A stretch of 64,000 nucleotides of DNA from Porticoccus sp038143955 (GCA_038143955.1 JAYQMT010000005.1:1253278-1317277); one strand, 5' to 3'. Counted from the stretch's first letter, positions 48,970 to 58,740 are shown. The notes: generated from the sequence alone by a model not told the origin. Translations and numbers: made by a program.

Positions 48970-50277
48970 CTAGAGTTTTCGGAGTCGAGCATAGTAAAAA
49001 CCATCATATCCATTCACTGATGGGAGTAGTTGTCTCCCATGAGAAGTTTCTATGCCAGTTCGGAGCTCTGTTTTTTCAACAGCTGCATCTGATACAGAAT
49101 CTAGAAATCTTGAAATTACCATATCATTTTCTTGAGGTAATATGGAACACGTTGCATATAATAAAAGCCCATTTTTTCTTAAGGTAGGCCATACGGTATT
49201 TAGAATCTTTAACTGCAAATTAGCAAGTTTCTGGATATCTTTCGACTTGCGTAATATCTTGATATCAGGGGTTCGTCGAATTACCCCTGTAGCAGAGCAT
49301 GGTGCATCTAGCAATATTCGGTCAAAAAGGACTTTATCCCACCAAACTTTGGTTTCAAATATATCGCAAGCAACAAGTTTTGCGTTTAGCTGTAAACGAT
49401 CTAAATTTTCTTGCACACGATCTAAACGCTCCTTTGATATATCAACACTTATAACATTGCTATTATCGAGACAGTTTCTTTTAATGTGTTCTAAAATATG
49501 ACAAGTTTTTCCTCCTGGCGCACAACAAGCATCAAGGATTCTTTGTTTTGGCATTAACTCAAGCAAATGTGCACTAAGCTGAGCAGCTTCATCTTGAATA
49601 CTCACTGCACCTATTGAAAAATTAGGTAGACTGGAAACATCCAAAGGTTTTTTTAGTGTTATTCCATCGGGGCTTGTATGTGTAGCTGAAGCATCGATAC
49701 CATTGCTCCTCAGCAAGCTTAGATATTCTCCTTGATTATTATGGTTTATGTTGACCCTCAAGGTCATAGGTGGCTTAGTATTATTTGATTCAATTAAAGA
49801 GGATAATTGTTCAGGCCAAGCATCTTTCAATAGGTCGATTAACCATTTCGGATGAGATGTAGTATAGCTCACATTTTTTACTAGCTTTTTTTCTAATTCA
49901 ATTTTTTCGCGTATAAATCTACGTAAAACAGCATTTACAAGCTTTGTTGCCCAGGGCTTATTCAAAACTCTGCATGCTTTTACTGATTCATTTACAGCGG
50001 CATGGGCTGGCACACGAGTTTCTGTGATTTGATATATTGCACACGCTATTGCCGTCTCAATATCTTTATCTTTTTGTTTGAATGGTTTTTTGAGTAAAAA
50101 ATCCAGATATAATTGCAGCTTGGGATAATAACGCAATGTACCGTAGCTTAACTCTTGTACTAAAGCTCGGTCAGCTTCAGTAACTTTTGTGATATATTCT
50201 GGGACTAATTTACTTAGTGAACCAGAACCCTGAAGTATGCCAGTAATTATATGAATTGTAGCAATTCTAGCATTCAT
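48970..50277 (-). CDS. rsmB: 16S rRNA (cytosine967-C5)-methyltransferase RsmB
   Basis: Methylates C967 of 16S rRNA. 435 residues: N-terminal NusB-like domain (about 1-140, DRALVQELSYGTLRYYPKL) and C-terminal SAM methyltransferase with DACCAPGGKTCHILEH, DAPCSATGVIRRTPDIK (catalytic Cys of motif IV) and YATCSILPQENDMV (motif VI Cys). Ends NGYDGFYYARLRKL. It follows fmt by six bases in the leftward def-fmt-rsmB-trkA-trkH series. Confidence 0.95.
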   Translation of the reverse strand: MNARIATIHIITGILQGSGSLSKLVPEYITKVTEADRALVQELSYGTLRYYPKLQLYLDFLLKKPFKQKDKDIETAIACAIYQITETRVPAHAAVNESVKACRVLNKPWATKLVNAVLRRFIREKIELEKKLVKNVSYTTSHPKWLIDLLKDAWPEQLSSLIESNNTKPPMTLRVNINHNNQGEYLSLLRSNGIDASATHTSPDGITLKKPLDVSSLPNFSIGAVSIQDEAAQLSAHLLELMPKQRILDACCAPGGKTCHILEHIKRNCLDNSNVISVDISKERLDRVQENLDRLQLNAKLVACDIFETKVWWDKVLFDRILLDAPCSATGVIRRTPDIKILRKSKDIQKLANLQLKILNTVWPTLRKNGLLLYATCSILPQENDMVISRFLDSVSDAAVEKTELRTGIETSHGRQLLPSVNGYDGFYYARLRKL

Positions 50278-50283
50278 TTATAT

Positions 50284-51234
50284 CTAGCCCACATCTTTAA
50301 AAGTATTTCCAGGTGAAAATAATTTAGATTTGGATCGAAGTAACTCCGAAACTTTTAATCGCCTTTTACCAGGCAACTGTAGCTCGGTTAATAAAATACT
50401 TCCTACTCCTGCACTGACTAGAATACCCTCATTTCCAACATCAATTATGGTTCCAGGCATAAATTTTTTCTTGTCAGAGGATAATTTTACACTCCAGATT
50501 TTTATTCGTATTCCATTCAAATAAGTATGGGTAACTTGATAGGGATTGAATGCTAATATTTTTTTAAACAATAAATCTGCCGGTTTGTACCAATCAATAA
50601 GCATTTCTTCCTTATCAATTTTTTTCGCATAAGTACACTGATCATGGTTTTGTTTAGTCTGAGTTAACGTTCTTTGTTCAACTTTTTCTAATGTATGAAT
50701 AAGTTTTGCAGGGCCAATCTTGGACAATTTTGCTTCGAGAGACCCTCCAGTCTCGTTTGATTCGATATTACATTTAATAGTACTTAAAATATCGCCTGTA
50801 TCTAAACCAACATCCATTTGCATCATAGTTATTCCAGTTTCGTCATCTCCAGCCTCTATAGCTCTTTGTATCGGTGCAGCACCACGCCATCGAGGTAAAA
50901 GTGAGGCATGAACATTGATACAACCGTATCTGGGTATATTCAATATATCTATAGGTAATATTAAGCCGTAAGCAACCACTATTATTAAATCAGGGCTATA
51001 GCTTGAGAGAGTTTCTTTATCTGCATCAGACTTAAAGTTTTCAGGTTGATGCAATGGTAAGTTAGTTTTTTCAGCTAAAATCTTTACTGGACTAGAGGTC
51101 ATTTTCTTACCCCGACCCGATGGTCGATCAGGTTGGGTATAAACAGCTACTACCTCATGAGTAGAATCTTCGAAAATTAATGCATACAAATGTTTAGCAG
51201 CAAATTCAGGAGTACCAGCAAATACTATACGCAA
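50284..51234 (-). CDS. fmt: methionyl-tRNA formyltransferase
   Basis: Formylates initiator Met-tRNA using 10-formyl-THF. 316 residues. N-terminal formyltransferase fold: RIVFAGTPEFAAKHL, the folate-site signature INVHASLLPRWRGAAPIQRAI and the catalytic aspartate in MQMDVGLDTGDI; C-terminal OB-like domain ends in SELLRSK. It is 40 bases after def; def, fmt and rsmB are a standard pairing. Confidence 0.96.
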   Translation of the reverse strand: MRIVFAGTPEFAAKHLYALIFEDSTHEVVAVYTQPDRPSGRGKKMTSSPVKILAEKTNLPLHQPENFKSDADKETLSSYSPDLIIVVAYGLILPIDILNIPRYGCINVHASLLPRWRGAAPIQRAIEAGDDETGITMMQMDVGLDTGDILSTIKCNIESNETGGSLEAKLSKIGPAKLIHTLEKVEQRTLTQTKQNHDQCTYAKKIDKEEMLIDWYKPADLLFKKILAFNPYQVTHTYLNGIRIKIWSVKLSSDKKKFMPGTIIDVGNEGILVSAGVGSILLTELQLPGKRRLKVSELLRSKSKLFSPGNTFKDVG

Positions 51235-51274
51235 TTTAACAAACCCTCCTGACTACCAGTTTCAGCTATTATAT

Positions 51275-51784
51275 TTATAGATCATCATAGCGCAGTTTTT
51301 TTTCTAGCTTTTTCTTGAGTCGTGTTCGTTTCAGTGGAGATAGATAGTCGACGAATAATTTACCATTAAGATGATCAATCTCGTGTTGAACGCAAACAGC
51401 AAGTAAGCCTCGTGGTTCAAAATCAAACGATTGTCCTCTTTTGTCAAGAGCAGTTACTCGAATTTTTTGAGGTCGATTAACAATTTCTGTAAATTCAGGC
51501 ACAGATAAACATCCCTCTTCAGTCGGGCTAATTGAGTCATCTAATATTTCAAGGATCGGGTTAATGAGAATAATTGGATTTTTATCATTTTTATCTAAAT
51601 CGATCACTATAATACGCTTATGAACATTGACTTGTGTAGCTGCTAAACCTATACCCTCAGCTTCATACATAGTTTCGAACATATCTTCGATTAATTTTTT
51701 AGTTGCACCAGTTATATTATCGACAGGCTTAGCTACTGTTCGAAGACGCGAATCAGGAAATTTAAGAATATTTAATAAAGACAT
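51275..51784 (-). CDS. def: peptide deformylase
   Basis: Metalloenzyme removing the N-formyl group from new proteins. 169 residues (E. coli 169). All three motifs: EGIGLAATQV, EEGCLSVPE (metal Cys) and QHEIDHLNGKLF (HExxH metal site). First gene of the leftward def-fmt-rsmB-trkA-trkH series; divergent from purE. Confidence 0.97.
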   Translation of the reverse strand: MSLLNILKFPDSRLRTVAKPVDNITGATKKLIEDMFETMYEAEGIGLAATQVNVHKRIIVIDLDKNDKNPIILINPILEILDDSISPTEEGCLSVPEFTEIVNRPQKIRVTALDKRGQSFDFEPRGLLAVCVQHEIDHLNGKLFVDYLSPLKRTRLKKKLEKKLRYDDL

Positions 51785-51865
51785 GATATTTTTAACGAGT
51801 ATCTAGCCATTAGGTATTAACCACTGCTAACATATGCTTTTATAATTAAAAAGGAATTATACACA

Positions 51866-52369
51866 ATGAGTAAGACGTTTGTCGCAATTCTTATGGGCTC
51901 TGATTCTGATTTACCAGTAATGGAATCATGCATTGATATTTTAAGGCAGTTCGAGGTACCTTTTAAGGTTAAAATTACTTCTGCGCATCGAACTCCTGAA
52001 GCTACACACAGATTTGTAAAAGATTGTGATCATGAAGGTTGCGCAGCTTTTATTTGTGCAGCAGGTATGGCTGCACACTTGGCAGGTGCTGTAGCAGCAA
52101 CAACTCTTCGACCTGTTATCGGGGTCCCAATTAACGCTTCTATGGATGGCCTAGATGCTTTGCTTTCAACAGTTCAAATGCCTGGTGGCATACCTGTTGC
52201 TACTGTTGCAATAGGAAAAGCAGGAGCCAAAAATGCTGCTTACCTTGCCATGCAAATCATCGCAACTTCAGATACTAAGATTCATAAAGCCCTCATCAAC
52301 GAGCGCGAGAAAAATGCTTTAACTATTATTGAGAAAGATGCTCATTTGCAAGAGAAATTAAACAATTAG
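51866..52369 (+). CDS. purE: N5-carboxyaminoimidazole ribonucleotide mutase PurE
   Basis: Purine synthesis: moves the carboxylate of N5-CAIR to C4, giving CAIR. 167 residues. Signatures ILMGSDSDLPVMESC (phosphate site), ITSAHRTPEATH, CAAGMAAHLAGAVAATT, MPGGIPVATVAIG. This is the class I enzyme, which needs PurK; purK normally follows directly but here tsaC follows after two bases, so purK must lie elsewhere. Confidence 0.95.
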   Translation: MSKTFVAILMGSDSDLPVMESCIDILRQFEVPFKVKITSAHRTPEATHRFVKDCDHEGCAAFICAAGMAAHLAGAVAATTLRPVIGVPINASMDGLDALLSTVQMPGGIPVATVAIGKAGAKNAAYLAMQIIATSDTKIHKALINEREKNALTIIEKDAHLQEKLNN

Positions 52370-52371
52370 CA

Positions 52372-52944
52372 ATGACGAAGACTTTCCTTGATCCGTCAGA
52401 TACTAGAAAAATTTTGCAATTACTTCAGACAGATGGAGTCATTGCGTATCCCACAGAGGCCGTATGGGGACTTGGATGTGATCCTTTTTCCGAGGTAGCT
52501 GTCAAGCGGATATTGGCAATGAAGTTACGAAAACGCAGTAAGGGATTGATCCTCATAGCTAAAGATATAGAGCAATTACATCCTTTTTTATTAGGTTTAT
52601 CGGTAGCAGAGATGACTGAATTAAAGCAAAGTTGGCCTGGACCTCAGACATGGTTGATACCAGATAACAATCATGCACCCAGTTGGATTACTGGAATAAA
52701 TAATACGCTAGCTGTCCGTGTAACTGACCACCCTATTGCATCTAACTTATGTGATGCTTTTGGCGGCCCACTAGTTTCGACATCAGCAAATCCCAGTGGA
52801 TTGAAGCCTGCAAAAAATATGTCTGAGGTAAACACTTATTTTGATCAACAATTAGATTATGTAGTGCCGGGTTTAGTCGGAGAACTCTCTAATCCAACCC
52901 CTATTAAAAATCTGAAAACTGGTAAGATTTTACGTTCAGGTTAA
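52372..52944 (+). CDS. tsaC: threonylcarbamoyl-AMP synthase TsaC
   Basis: Makes L-threonylcarbamoyladenylate for the t6A37 modification of ANN-decoding tRNAs. 190 residues, the short TsaC form. Signatures: IAYPTEAVWGLGCDPFSE, KLRKRSKGLILIAKD, SWPGPQTWLIP, LAVRVTDHPIAS and LVSTSANPSG. Two bases after purE and 73 bases before hemF; the tsaC-hemF-aroE order is common in gammaproteobacteria. Confidence 0.94.
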   Translation: MTKTFLDPSDTRKILQLLQTDGVIAYPTEAVWGLGCDPFSEVAVKRILAMKLRKRSKGLILIAKDIEQLHPFLLGLSVAEMTELKQSWPGPQTWLIPDNNHAPSWITGINNTLAVRVTDHPIASNLCDAFGGPLVSTSANPSGLKPAKNMSEVNTYFDQQLDYVVPGLVGELSNPTPIKNLKTGKILRSG

Positions 52945-53017
52945 TAATATAGTTAAAATGCACTAAGCTACCCATGGCGCCGCTTATTCTTTGGTGCTGA
53001 CTGACGGTATCAACTGT

Positions 53018-53919
53018 ATGAAAGAAAAATTGCATGTAAAACAATATCTTTTAAATTTACAAAATTCAATTTGTAAATCTATGGAAGCTGAAGACGAAAA
53101 GTCCAAATTTCATGTAGATGAATGGACAAGAGTTGAGGGCGGAGGTGGCTCAAGTCGAATAATTACTAATGGCGGAGTTTTTGAGAAGGGTGGTGTTAAT
53201 TTTTCACATGTTCATGGGGATGCACTACCCCCGTCAGCTACAACATCTAGACCAGAATTACGGGGAAGGTCGTTCGAGGCTATGGGAATCTCAGTAGTTA
53301 TGCACCCACATAACCCATATGTGCCGACCGCGCATTTAAATGTACGTTTTTTTGTTGCAGAGATGTTTCGAAAGGATCCTGTATGGTGGTTTGGCGGAGG
53401 TTACGATTTAACCCCGTATTATGCGAATGCATCTGATTGTAAGCATTGGCATCAAACTGCAAGAAATGCTTGCCTACCGTTCGGTGAAAACATATATCCT
53501 AGTCTAAAAAAACAGTGTGACGAGTATTTTTCCTTAAACACCGTAACGAACCGAGAGGCATAGGAGGTTTATTTTTTGATGATTTGAATGAGTATGGTTT
53601 TGATGAAAGCTTTAATTTGATGTCTTCGATAGGTGACAGTTTTGTGAACGCCTATTTACCAATCGTTCGTAAAAGGAAGTCAACCCCATGGGGTGAAAGG
53701 GAGAAAAAATTTCAACTTTACAGAAGAGGTAGGTATGTTGAATTTAATTTAGTTTACGATAGAGGTACATTATTCGGTTTACAGACTGGAGGGAGGGTTG
53801 AGTCTATACTTATGTCCTTACCTCCAACTGTAGAGTGGAGCTATGATTGGAATCCAACTAGAGGATCTCCGGAGGCAGAATTGTACGATAAGTATCTTCG
53901 TCCACAAGATTGGACATGA
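53018..53919 (+). CDS. hemF: aerobic coproporphyrinogen III oxidase HemF (frameshifted)
   Basis: Oxygen-dependent step of heme synthesis. The start at 53018 gives MKEKLHVKQYLLNLQ. Signatures: DEWTRVEGGGGSSRI, GVNFSHVHG, VMHPHNPYVPTAHLNVRFF, WWFGGGYDLTPYY. The frame breaks in the T5 run at 53527-53531; adding one T gives FFLKHRNEPRGIGGLFFDDLNE, followed by FQLYRRGRYVEFNLVYDRGTLFGLQTGGR and YLRPQDWT. Total 300 residues (E. coli 299). The aerobic enzyme fits the aa3 and alternative oxidases in this window. Confidence 0.95.
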
Positions 53920-53980
53920 GGTTCAATTTCTGAAGACAAATCTTCAGATTATGCTTGGCTATAAAAAAGGTTCATGGGTT

Positions 53981-54811
53981 ATGCTTGATAATTACGCAGT
54001 CTTTGGAAATCCAGTCGAACACAGCAAATCTCCAGCTATTCATACTGCCTTTGCGAAGGCTAACGATGAAAAGATGTCTTATAAAAGACAACACATTGAT
54101 ATAGGTGCGTTTGAAAAGGAAGCGCATAAATTTTTTAAATCTGGAGGTAAAGGCTTAAACGTTACTGTGCCATTTAAACTTAATGCATATAACTTCGCAG
54201 AAAAGCTTACACAGCGGGCTAAAGTAGCTGGAGCAGTAAATACTCTCAGCGTTAGTTCTGATGGAAAAATTCAAGGGGATACTACAGACGGTATTGGAAT
54301 TACCCGCGATATTGTTGATAATCTTGGCTGGGCGATTAATGGAAAAACAGTTCTTGTGCTAGGGGCAGGAGGCGCAGTTAGGGGTATATTGCAGCCGATA
54401 CTAGAACTTCTTCCTCAGAATGTAGTTGTTGCTAATCGTACTATTGAAAAAGCACTAAAACTTTCTAAAACTTTCGCTAATATGGGTAATCTGCTTGGTT
54501 GCGATTTCCAAATGCTAGGTGGTCAACAGTTTGATGTTGTAATTAATGGCACAAGTGCCGCGCTGTCAAATACAATTCTACCCTTACCGGAAGGTTTGCT
54601 GTCAAAAAATGCAGTTTGTTACGAGATGATGTACGGAAGCCAACAATCTATATTTCTAGAATGGGCAAAAAATAATGGAGCTGCGAAGGTATCAGACGGT
54701 CTAGGTATGTTGGTTGAACAGGCAGCAGAGTCGTTTTACGTATGGAGAGGTGTTAGACCGGAAACAAGAGCGATAGTTTCAATGCTGAAAAAACAAATAT
54801 CACTTTCATAA
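53981..54811 (+). CDS. aroE: shikimate dehydrogenase
   Basis: NADP-dependent reduction of 3-dehydroshikimate in aromatic amino acid synthesis. The start at 53981 gives MLDNYAVFGNPVEHSKSPAIH, the standard N-terminus; earlier in-frame starts overlap hemF and are unlikely. 276 residues. GLNVTVPFKLNAY (catalytic lysine), NTLSVSSDGKIQGDTTDGIG, and the Rossmann VLVLGAGGAVRGILQPI are visible; a C-terminal helix reads DGLGMLVEQAAESFYVWRG. It converges with the gamma-carbonic-anhydrase-like gene with a six-base overlap. Confidence 0.95.
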   Translation: MLDNYAVFGNPVEHSKSPAIHTAFAKANDEKMSYKRQHIDIGAFEKEAHKFFKSGGKGLNVTVPFKLNAYNFAEKLTQRAKVAGAVNTLSVSSDGKIQGDTTDGIGITRDIVDNLGWAINGKTVLVLGAGGAVRGILQPILELLPQNVVVANRTIEKALKLSKTFANMGNLLGCDFQMLGGQQFDVVINGTSAALSNTILPLPEGLLSKNAVCYEMMYGSQQSIFLEWAKNNGAAKVSDGLGMLVEQAAESFYVWRGVRPETRAIVSMLKKQISLS

Positions 54812-55348
54812 TTTCGCGTCCTTGAGATATTCATTTTTTAAACTGACATAGTTTGCAGGTGAATAAACAAAAAAATCCTTTTCCTTTTTTGTAATTTTTC
54901 TTGAAATCCTAGACGGGCTTCCAACATACAGGTTTCCACTTTCCAGTATTTTTCCTGGAGGAACTACTGATCCTGCGCCTATGAGCACTTCATTTTGCAC
55001 TATTGCACCATCATTAATGATAGCTCCATTGCCGACTAAAATTCTATTACCTAAACTACAACCATGTAATATTGCACCATGCCCAATAACAACATCTTCC
55101 CCTATAATAAGTGGCCATCCTTCAGGGTTAAAGGAACTTGCATGAGTGATATGAAGAACCGCATTATCTTGAATATTTGTACGGCAACCAATCCTAATCT
55201 CATGCATATCACCACGTATAACAGCACCGGGCCAAACCGAGACATCATCACCTAATGTTACATTTCCGATGATAATAGCTGCATCATCTATATATACTTT
55301 TCTCCCGAATACAGGCTTTATTTTTTTGTAGGGCCTGATATTTTTCAT
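54806..55348 (-). CDS. yrdA: gamma-class carbonic anhydrase family protein (YrdA type)
   Basis: Left-handed beta-helix hexapeptide protein, 180 residues from the start at 55348 (MKNIRPYKKIKPVFG). Family motifs: VYIDDAAIIIGNVTLGDDVSVWPGAVIRGD and IRIGCRTNIQDNAVLHI; the metal-binding histidines are in LHITHAS and IGHGAILHGC. Members near aroE are named YrdA; carbonic anhydrase activity is not shown for most, so function is tentative. Confidence 0.88.
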   Translation of the reverse strand: MKNIRPYKKIKPVFGRKVYIDDAAIIIGNVTLGDDVSVWPGAVIRGDMHEIRIGCRTNIQDNAVLHITHASSFNPEGWPLIIGEDVVIGHGAILHGCSLGNRILVGNGAIINDGAIVQNEVLIGAGSVVPPGKILESGNLYVGSPSRISRKITKKEKDFFVYSPANYVSLKNEYLKDAKL

Positions 55349-55502
55349 CATTTCATTTCCACGATTATTCAAAGATCGGTTTATAATAGCCTTACAAAAA
55401 AAAGGCTCAAGTTTTTTCGATGATAATGCATGAAAAAAGACTTAATATTAGTTAAAATAAAAGAGCTAATTAAAGGTAAAATTTATTAAATGAGACCCCG
55501 AA

Positions 55503-55754
55503 ATGTTCAAATATAAGGCAAAAAAACGTTTTATTGCTGGGGCAGTATGTCCAAAATGTAGTGAGATGGACAAACTAACAATTTATAATGAAAGCGGTCA
55601 AGATTTTCGACAGTGTGTTAAATGTGGCTTTAATGACAAGATGCTTTTACAAAGTGACCCGAAAGAGCTAGAAACTAGGGTAAATGTAAGCAAAGAAGAA
55701 AAATTAGCTGAAACACAAACAGTAACTCTTATTGACCCTAAAAATATACATTAA
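55503..55754 (+). CDS. yheV: YheV-family zinc-ribbon-like protein
   Basis: Small conserved gammaproteobacterial protein, 83 residues, with two CxxC pairs about 20 residues apart (CPKCSE and CVKCGF), suggesting one bound zinc. It opens KAKKRFIAGAVCPKC, the signature of the family known as DUF2387/YheV. Function unknown. Its stop codon lies within a perfect inverted repeat at 55748-55784. Confidence 0.88.
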   Translation: MFKYKAKKRFIAGAVCPKCSEMDKLTIYNESGQDFRQCVKCGFNDKMLLQSDPKELETRVNVSKEEKLAETQTVTLIDPKNIH

Positions 55755-55784
55755 AAATTTTCTTGCGAGTAAAATTTTTAATGT
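55748..55784. terminator. perfect 14-base AT-rich inverted repeat after yheV
   Basis: ACATTAAAAATTTT, nine-base loop, then the exact reverse complement. It overlaps the yheV stop. The internal T5 in the right arm (and A5 in the left arm) could act as a weak terminator; there is no GC-rich stem. Terminator, mRNA 3' stabiliser or protein site cannot be told apart. Confidence 0.45.
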
Positions 55785-56016
55785 GGTTAATTTTCAATAT
55801 CAACATTATTTATGATTTACAGTTTAATATTAAGAACATTTATACTGAATATTATGATTAATTTAACAAATTTCCTAAGAAGATTGACTATAAATACTAG
55901 AGGACAATAGCCAAAGTTTGATATAGTGCCGTCTAATTTTTTAAAAAAAGAAGATTAACCAGTTTATTTACTAAATAAGCTAAAAACTTAAACAACAACT
56001 TTTTGGAGATAGGGTA

Positions 56017-57168
56017 ATGTTAAGAAGAGCAAAAATGCTTTTCACGCTTATATTCGCCCCTGTTGTATCATTAGCGATTTCAGCTGGTGCTTTAGCAGAA
56101 GAAGCCGGTAATTGGGCCGTAAATATGCCTAGAGGTGTAACCTCTGTAAGTAATTCAATTTACGATATTCATATGCTAGTTTTTTGGATAGTCACTATTA
56201 CCGGTGTACTTGTTTTCGCAGTCATGTTTTATGTTATGTACGCACACCGTAAGTCACGTGGAGCTGTAGCTGCTAATTTTCATGAAAATACGACTGCAGA
56301 AATTGTATGGACAGCAATACCAGCAGTGATACTAGTTCTTTTGTGTATACCTGCTACCACTTCGATTCTTGATATATACGATACTTCAGAAGCTGAAATG
56401 GACATTAAAGTTACTGGTCTTCAATGGAAGTGGCAGTACGAGTATTTAGGAGAAGATGTAAAATTTCTCAGCGAGCTAACAACTCCTGAATCAGAAATTT
56501 ATAATACGGCTCCCAAAGGTCAATATTATCATGAGGAAGTAAGCGAGCCCCTTGTTTTACCAGCTAATACGAAAGTGCGTTTCTTAATCACTGGTCAAGA
56601 TGTAATACATTCTTGGTGGGTCCCAGATTTTGGAGTCAAACGAGATGCATTACCTGGTTTTGTCAACGAGACATGGGCTAATGTACTTGAGCCCGGAGTT
56701 TATAGGGGACAGTGTACCGAACTCTGTGGTAAGGGCCATGCGTTTATGCCAATCGTAGTTAACGTTTTAGAGAAAGAAGAATATAAAACATGGCTAATAG
56801 ACAAAAAAGCTGAACAAGCAGCTATTCGTGAACTTACGAATAAAACCTTCACCATGGATGAATTGATGGAAATAGGAGAAGTTGCATATAATCGTAGTTG
56901 TGCCGGTTGCCACCAAGTTAATGGTCAGGGTGTCCCTGGCGTCTTTCCTTCACTGGTTGGTCAAGGGATTGCAATTGGTCCGGTAGAAGCACACATTGAT
57001 ATAATTGTTAACGGTCAAGCTGGAACTGCGATGCAAGCTTTCGGAGACCAGCTATCAGAATTAGATCAGGCAGCAATAATTACCTATGAGCGAAATGCTT
57101 GGGGTAACAACGTTGGAGATATAACTCAGCCTATTGACGTCTATAATTGGAAAAAAGGTAAAAGATAA
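56017..57168 (+). CDS. coxB: cytochrome c oxidase subunit II with C-terminal cytochrome c domain
   Basis: Electron-entry subunit of an aa3-type oxidase. 383 residues: signal peptide (cut likely after ALAEE near residue 28), two membrane helices (about 45-70 and 90-115), CuA domain with ITGQDVIHSWWVPDFG and CTELCGKGHAFMP (His, Cys, Glu, Cys, His, Met ligands), then a fused cytochrome c domain with CAGCH and an axial methionine in GTAMQAFGDQL. The fusion indicates a caa3-like subunit arrangement, as in pseudomonads. The upstream gap 55785-56016 is AT-rich and should hold the operon promoter; I could not fix it. GGAGATAGGG precedes the start. Confidence 0.95.
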   Translation: MLRRAKMLFTLIFAPVVSLAISAGALAEEAGNWAVNMPRGVTSVSNSIYDIHMLVFWIVTITGVLVFAVMFYVMYAHRKSRGAVAANFHENTTAEIVWTAIPAVILVLLCIPATTSILDIYDTSEAEMDIKVTGLQWKWQYEYLGEDVKFLSELTTPESEIYNTAPKGQYYHEEVSEPLVLPANTKVRFLITGQDVIHSWWVPDFGVKRDALPGFVNETWANVLEPGVYRGQCTELCGKGHAFMPIVVNVLEKEEYKTWLIDKKAEQAAIRELTNKTFTMDELMEIGEVAYNRSCAGCHQVNGQGVPGVFPSLVGQGIAIGPVEAHIDIIVNGQAGTAMQAFGDQLSELDQAAIITYERNAWGNNVGDITQPIDVYNWKKGKR

Positions 57169-57186
57169 ATTAAGGAGAACGTAGTA

Positions 57187-58740
57187 ATGGCACATGGTCC
57201 TGCTAAAGGCATAGGTCGCTGGTTTTTTACAACAAATCACAAAGACATAGGAACTCTGTACCTTTGGTTCAGCTTTGCCATGTTTTTGATGGGTGGTTTT
57301 TTTGCAATGGTTATTCGTGCTGAGCTCTTTCAGCCAGGTATGCAAATTATTAAACCAGAATTCTTTAATCAAATGACTACCATGCATGGTCTAGTTATGG
57401 TTTTTGGTGCAATTATGCCAGCTTTCGTTGGCCTCGCTAACTGGATGATCCCAATGCAGATCGGTGCTCCAGACATGGCTCTACCACGCATGAATAACTT
57501 AAGCTTTTGGATTTTACCGATGGCATTTACCATACTAACAGCTACCTTATTCATGGAAGGTGGAGCACCCAATTTTGGGTGGACTTTTTATGCGCCTTTA
57601 TCAACAACTTACGCTCCACCGACAGTAAACTATTTTATTTTTGGTGTTCATCTTATGGGTGCCTCTTCTATCATGGGCTCTATAAATATAATAGCTACAG
57701 TTTTGAATATGCGAGCGCCCGGTATGACACTGATGAAAATGCCGATGTTTGTTTGGACATGGTTAATAACTGCATTTTTGTTAATTGCCGTGATGCCAGT
57801 ACTGGCCGGTGCAGTAACAATGATGTTAATGGATATCAATTTTGGTACTAGTTTCTTCAATGCTGCAGGTGGTGGTGATCCAGTGTTATTCCAGCATGTA
57901 TTTTGGTTCTTTGGACACCCAGAAGTTTATATTATTATTCTCCCAGCATTTGGTGTGATATCTCATATTATTCCAGCATTCAGCCGTAAACCGCTCTTTG
58001 GTTATAGCTCTATGGTATATGCAACAGCTTCTATTGCCTTCTTGTCTTTCATTGTTTGGGCGCACCATATGTTCTTAGTTGGTATGCCTATAGGTGGGGA
58101 GCTCTATTTCATGTATGCAACAATGCTCATCGCTGTTCCTACCGCTGCGAAAGTCTTTAACTGGATATCAACTATGTTTCGCGGTTCGCTTACCTTCGAA
58201 ACACCAATGTTATATGCGGTTGCCTTCGTCATTCTATTTACTATTGGCGGATTCACGGGAATTATGCTGGCTGTCGCTCCAGCTGATATTCAATATCACG
58301 ATACATATTTCGTTGTTGCACATTTCCATTATGTAATGGTAGCCGGAGCTATTTTTTCTAGCACAGCAGCTGTTTACTATTGGTTACCCAAGTGGACGGG
58401 TAAAATGTACAACGAAACAATGGGTAAAGTTCAATTTTGGATTGGATTCATTGGATTTAATGTGACTTTCTTTCCGCAGCATTTCATAGGACTCGCAGGA
58501 ATGCCACGTCGATACTCTGATTACGCATTACAATTTTCCGATTGGAATATGATATCCAGTACAGGAGCTTTCATTTATGGAACAGCACAATTGTTGTTTC
58601 TTTATAATGTGATAACTACAATTCGCTCTGGAAAACCAGTTAGTGAACCAAAAACTTGGGATGGTGCTGAAGGGCTCGAGTGGACATTACCTACACCAGC
58701 TCCGTATCATACCTTTACTACACCCCCGGCAGTAAAATAA
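57187..58740 (+). CDS. coxA: cytochrome c oxidase subunit I
   Basis: Catalytic heme a-a3-CuB subunit pumping protons. 517 residues, 12 helices. FTTNHKDIGTLYLWF at the start; heme ligands in TTMHGLVMVFGAIMPAFVG and AHFHYVMVAGAIF; CuB site WFFGHPEVYIIILPAFG and HHMF; the D-channel region NNLSFWILP. A-family type. The gene overlaps cox11 by one base (TAATG). Confidence 0.98.
   Translation: MAHGPAKGIGRWFFTTNHKDIGTLYLWFSFAMFLMGGFFAMVIRAELFQPGMQIIKPEFFNQMTTMHGLVMVFGAIMPAFVGLANWMIPMQIGAPDMALPRMNNLSFWILPMAFTILTATLFMEGGAPNFGWTFYAPLSTTYAPPTVNYFIFGVHLMGASSIMGSINIIATVLNMRAPGMTLMKMPMFVWTWLITAFLLIAVMPVLAGAVTMMLMDINFGTSFFNAAGGGDPVLFQHVFWFFGHPEVYIIILPAFGVISHIIPAFSRKPLFGYSSMVYATASIAFLSFIVWAHHMFLVGMPIGGELYFMYATMLIAVPTAAKVFNWISTMFRGSLTFETPMLYAVAFVILFTIGGFTGIMLAVAPADIQYHDTYFVVAHFHYVMVAGAIFSSTAAVYYWLPKWTGKMYNETMGKVQFWIGFIGFNVTFFPQHFIGLAGMPRRYSDYALQFSDWNMISSTGAFIYGTAQLLFLYNVITTIRSGKPVSEPKTWDGAEGLEWTLPTPAPYHTFTTPPAVK

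Noticed and set aside
55388..55407. AGCCTT / AAGGCT hairpin between yrdA and yheV as a terminator
   Set aside because: Only six pairs with an A-rich loop, and it lies in the divergent promoter region where a terminator is not expected.
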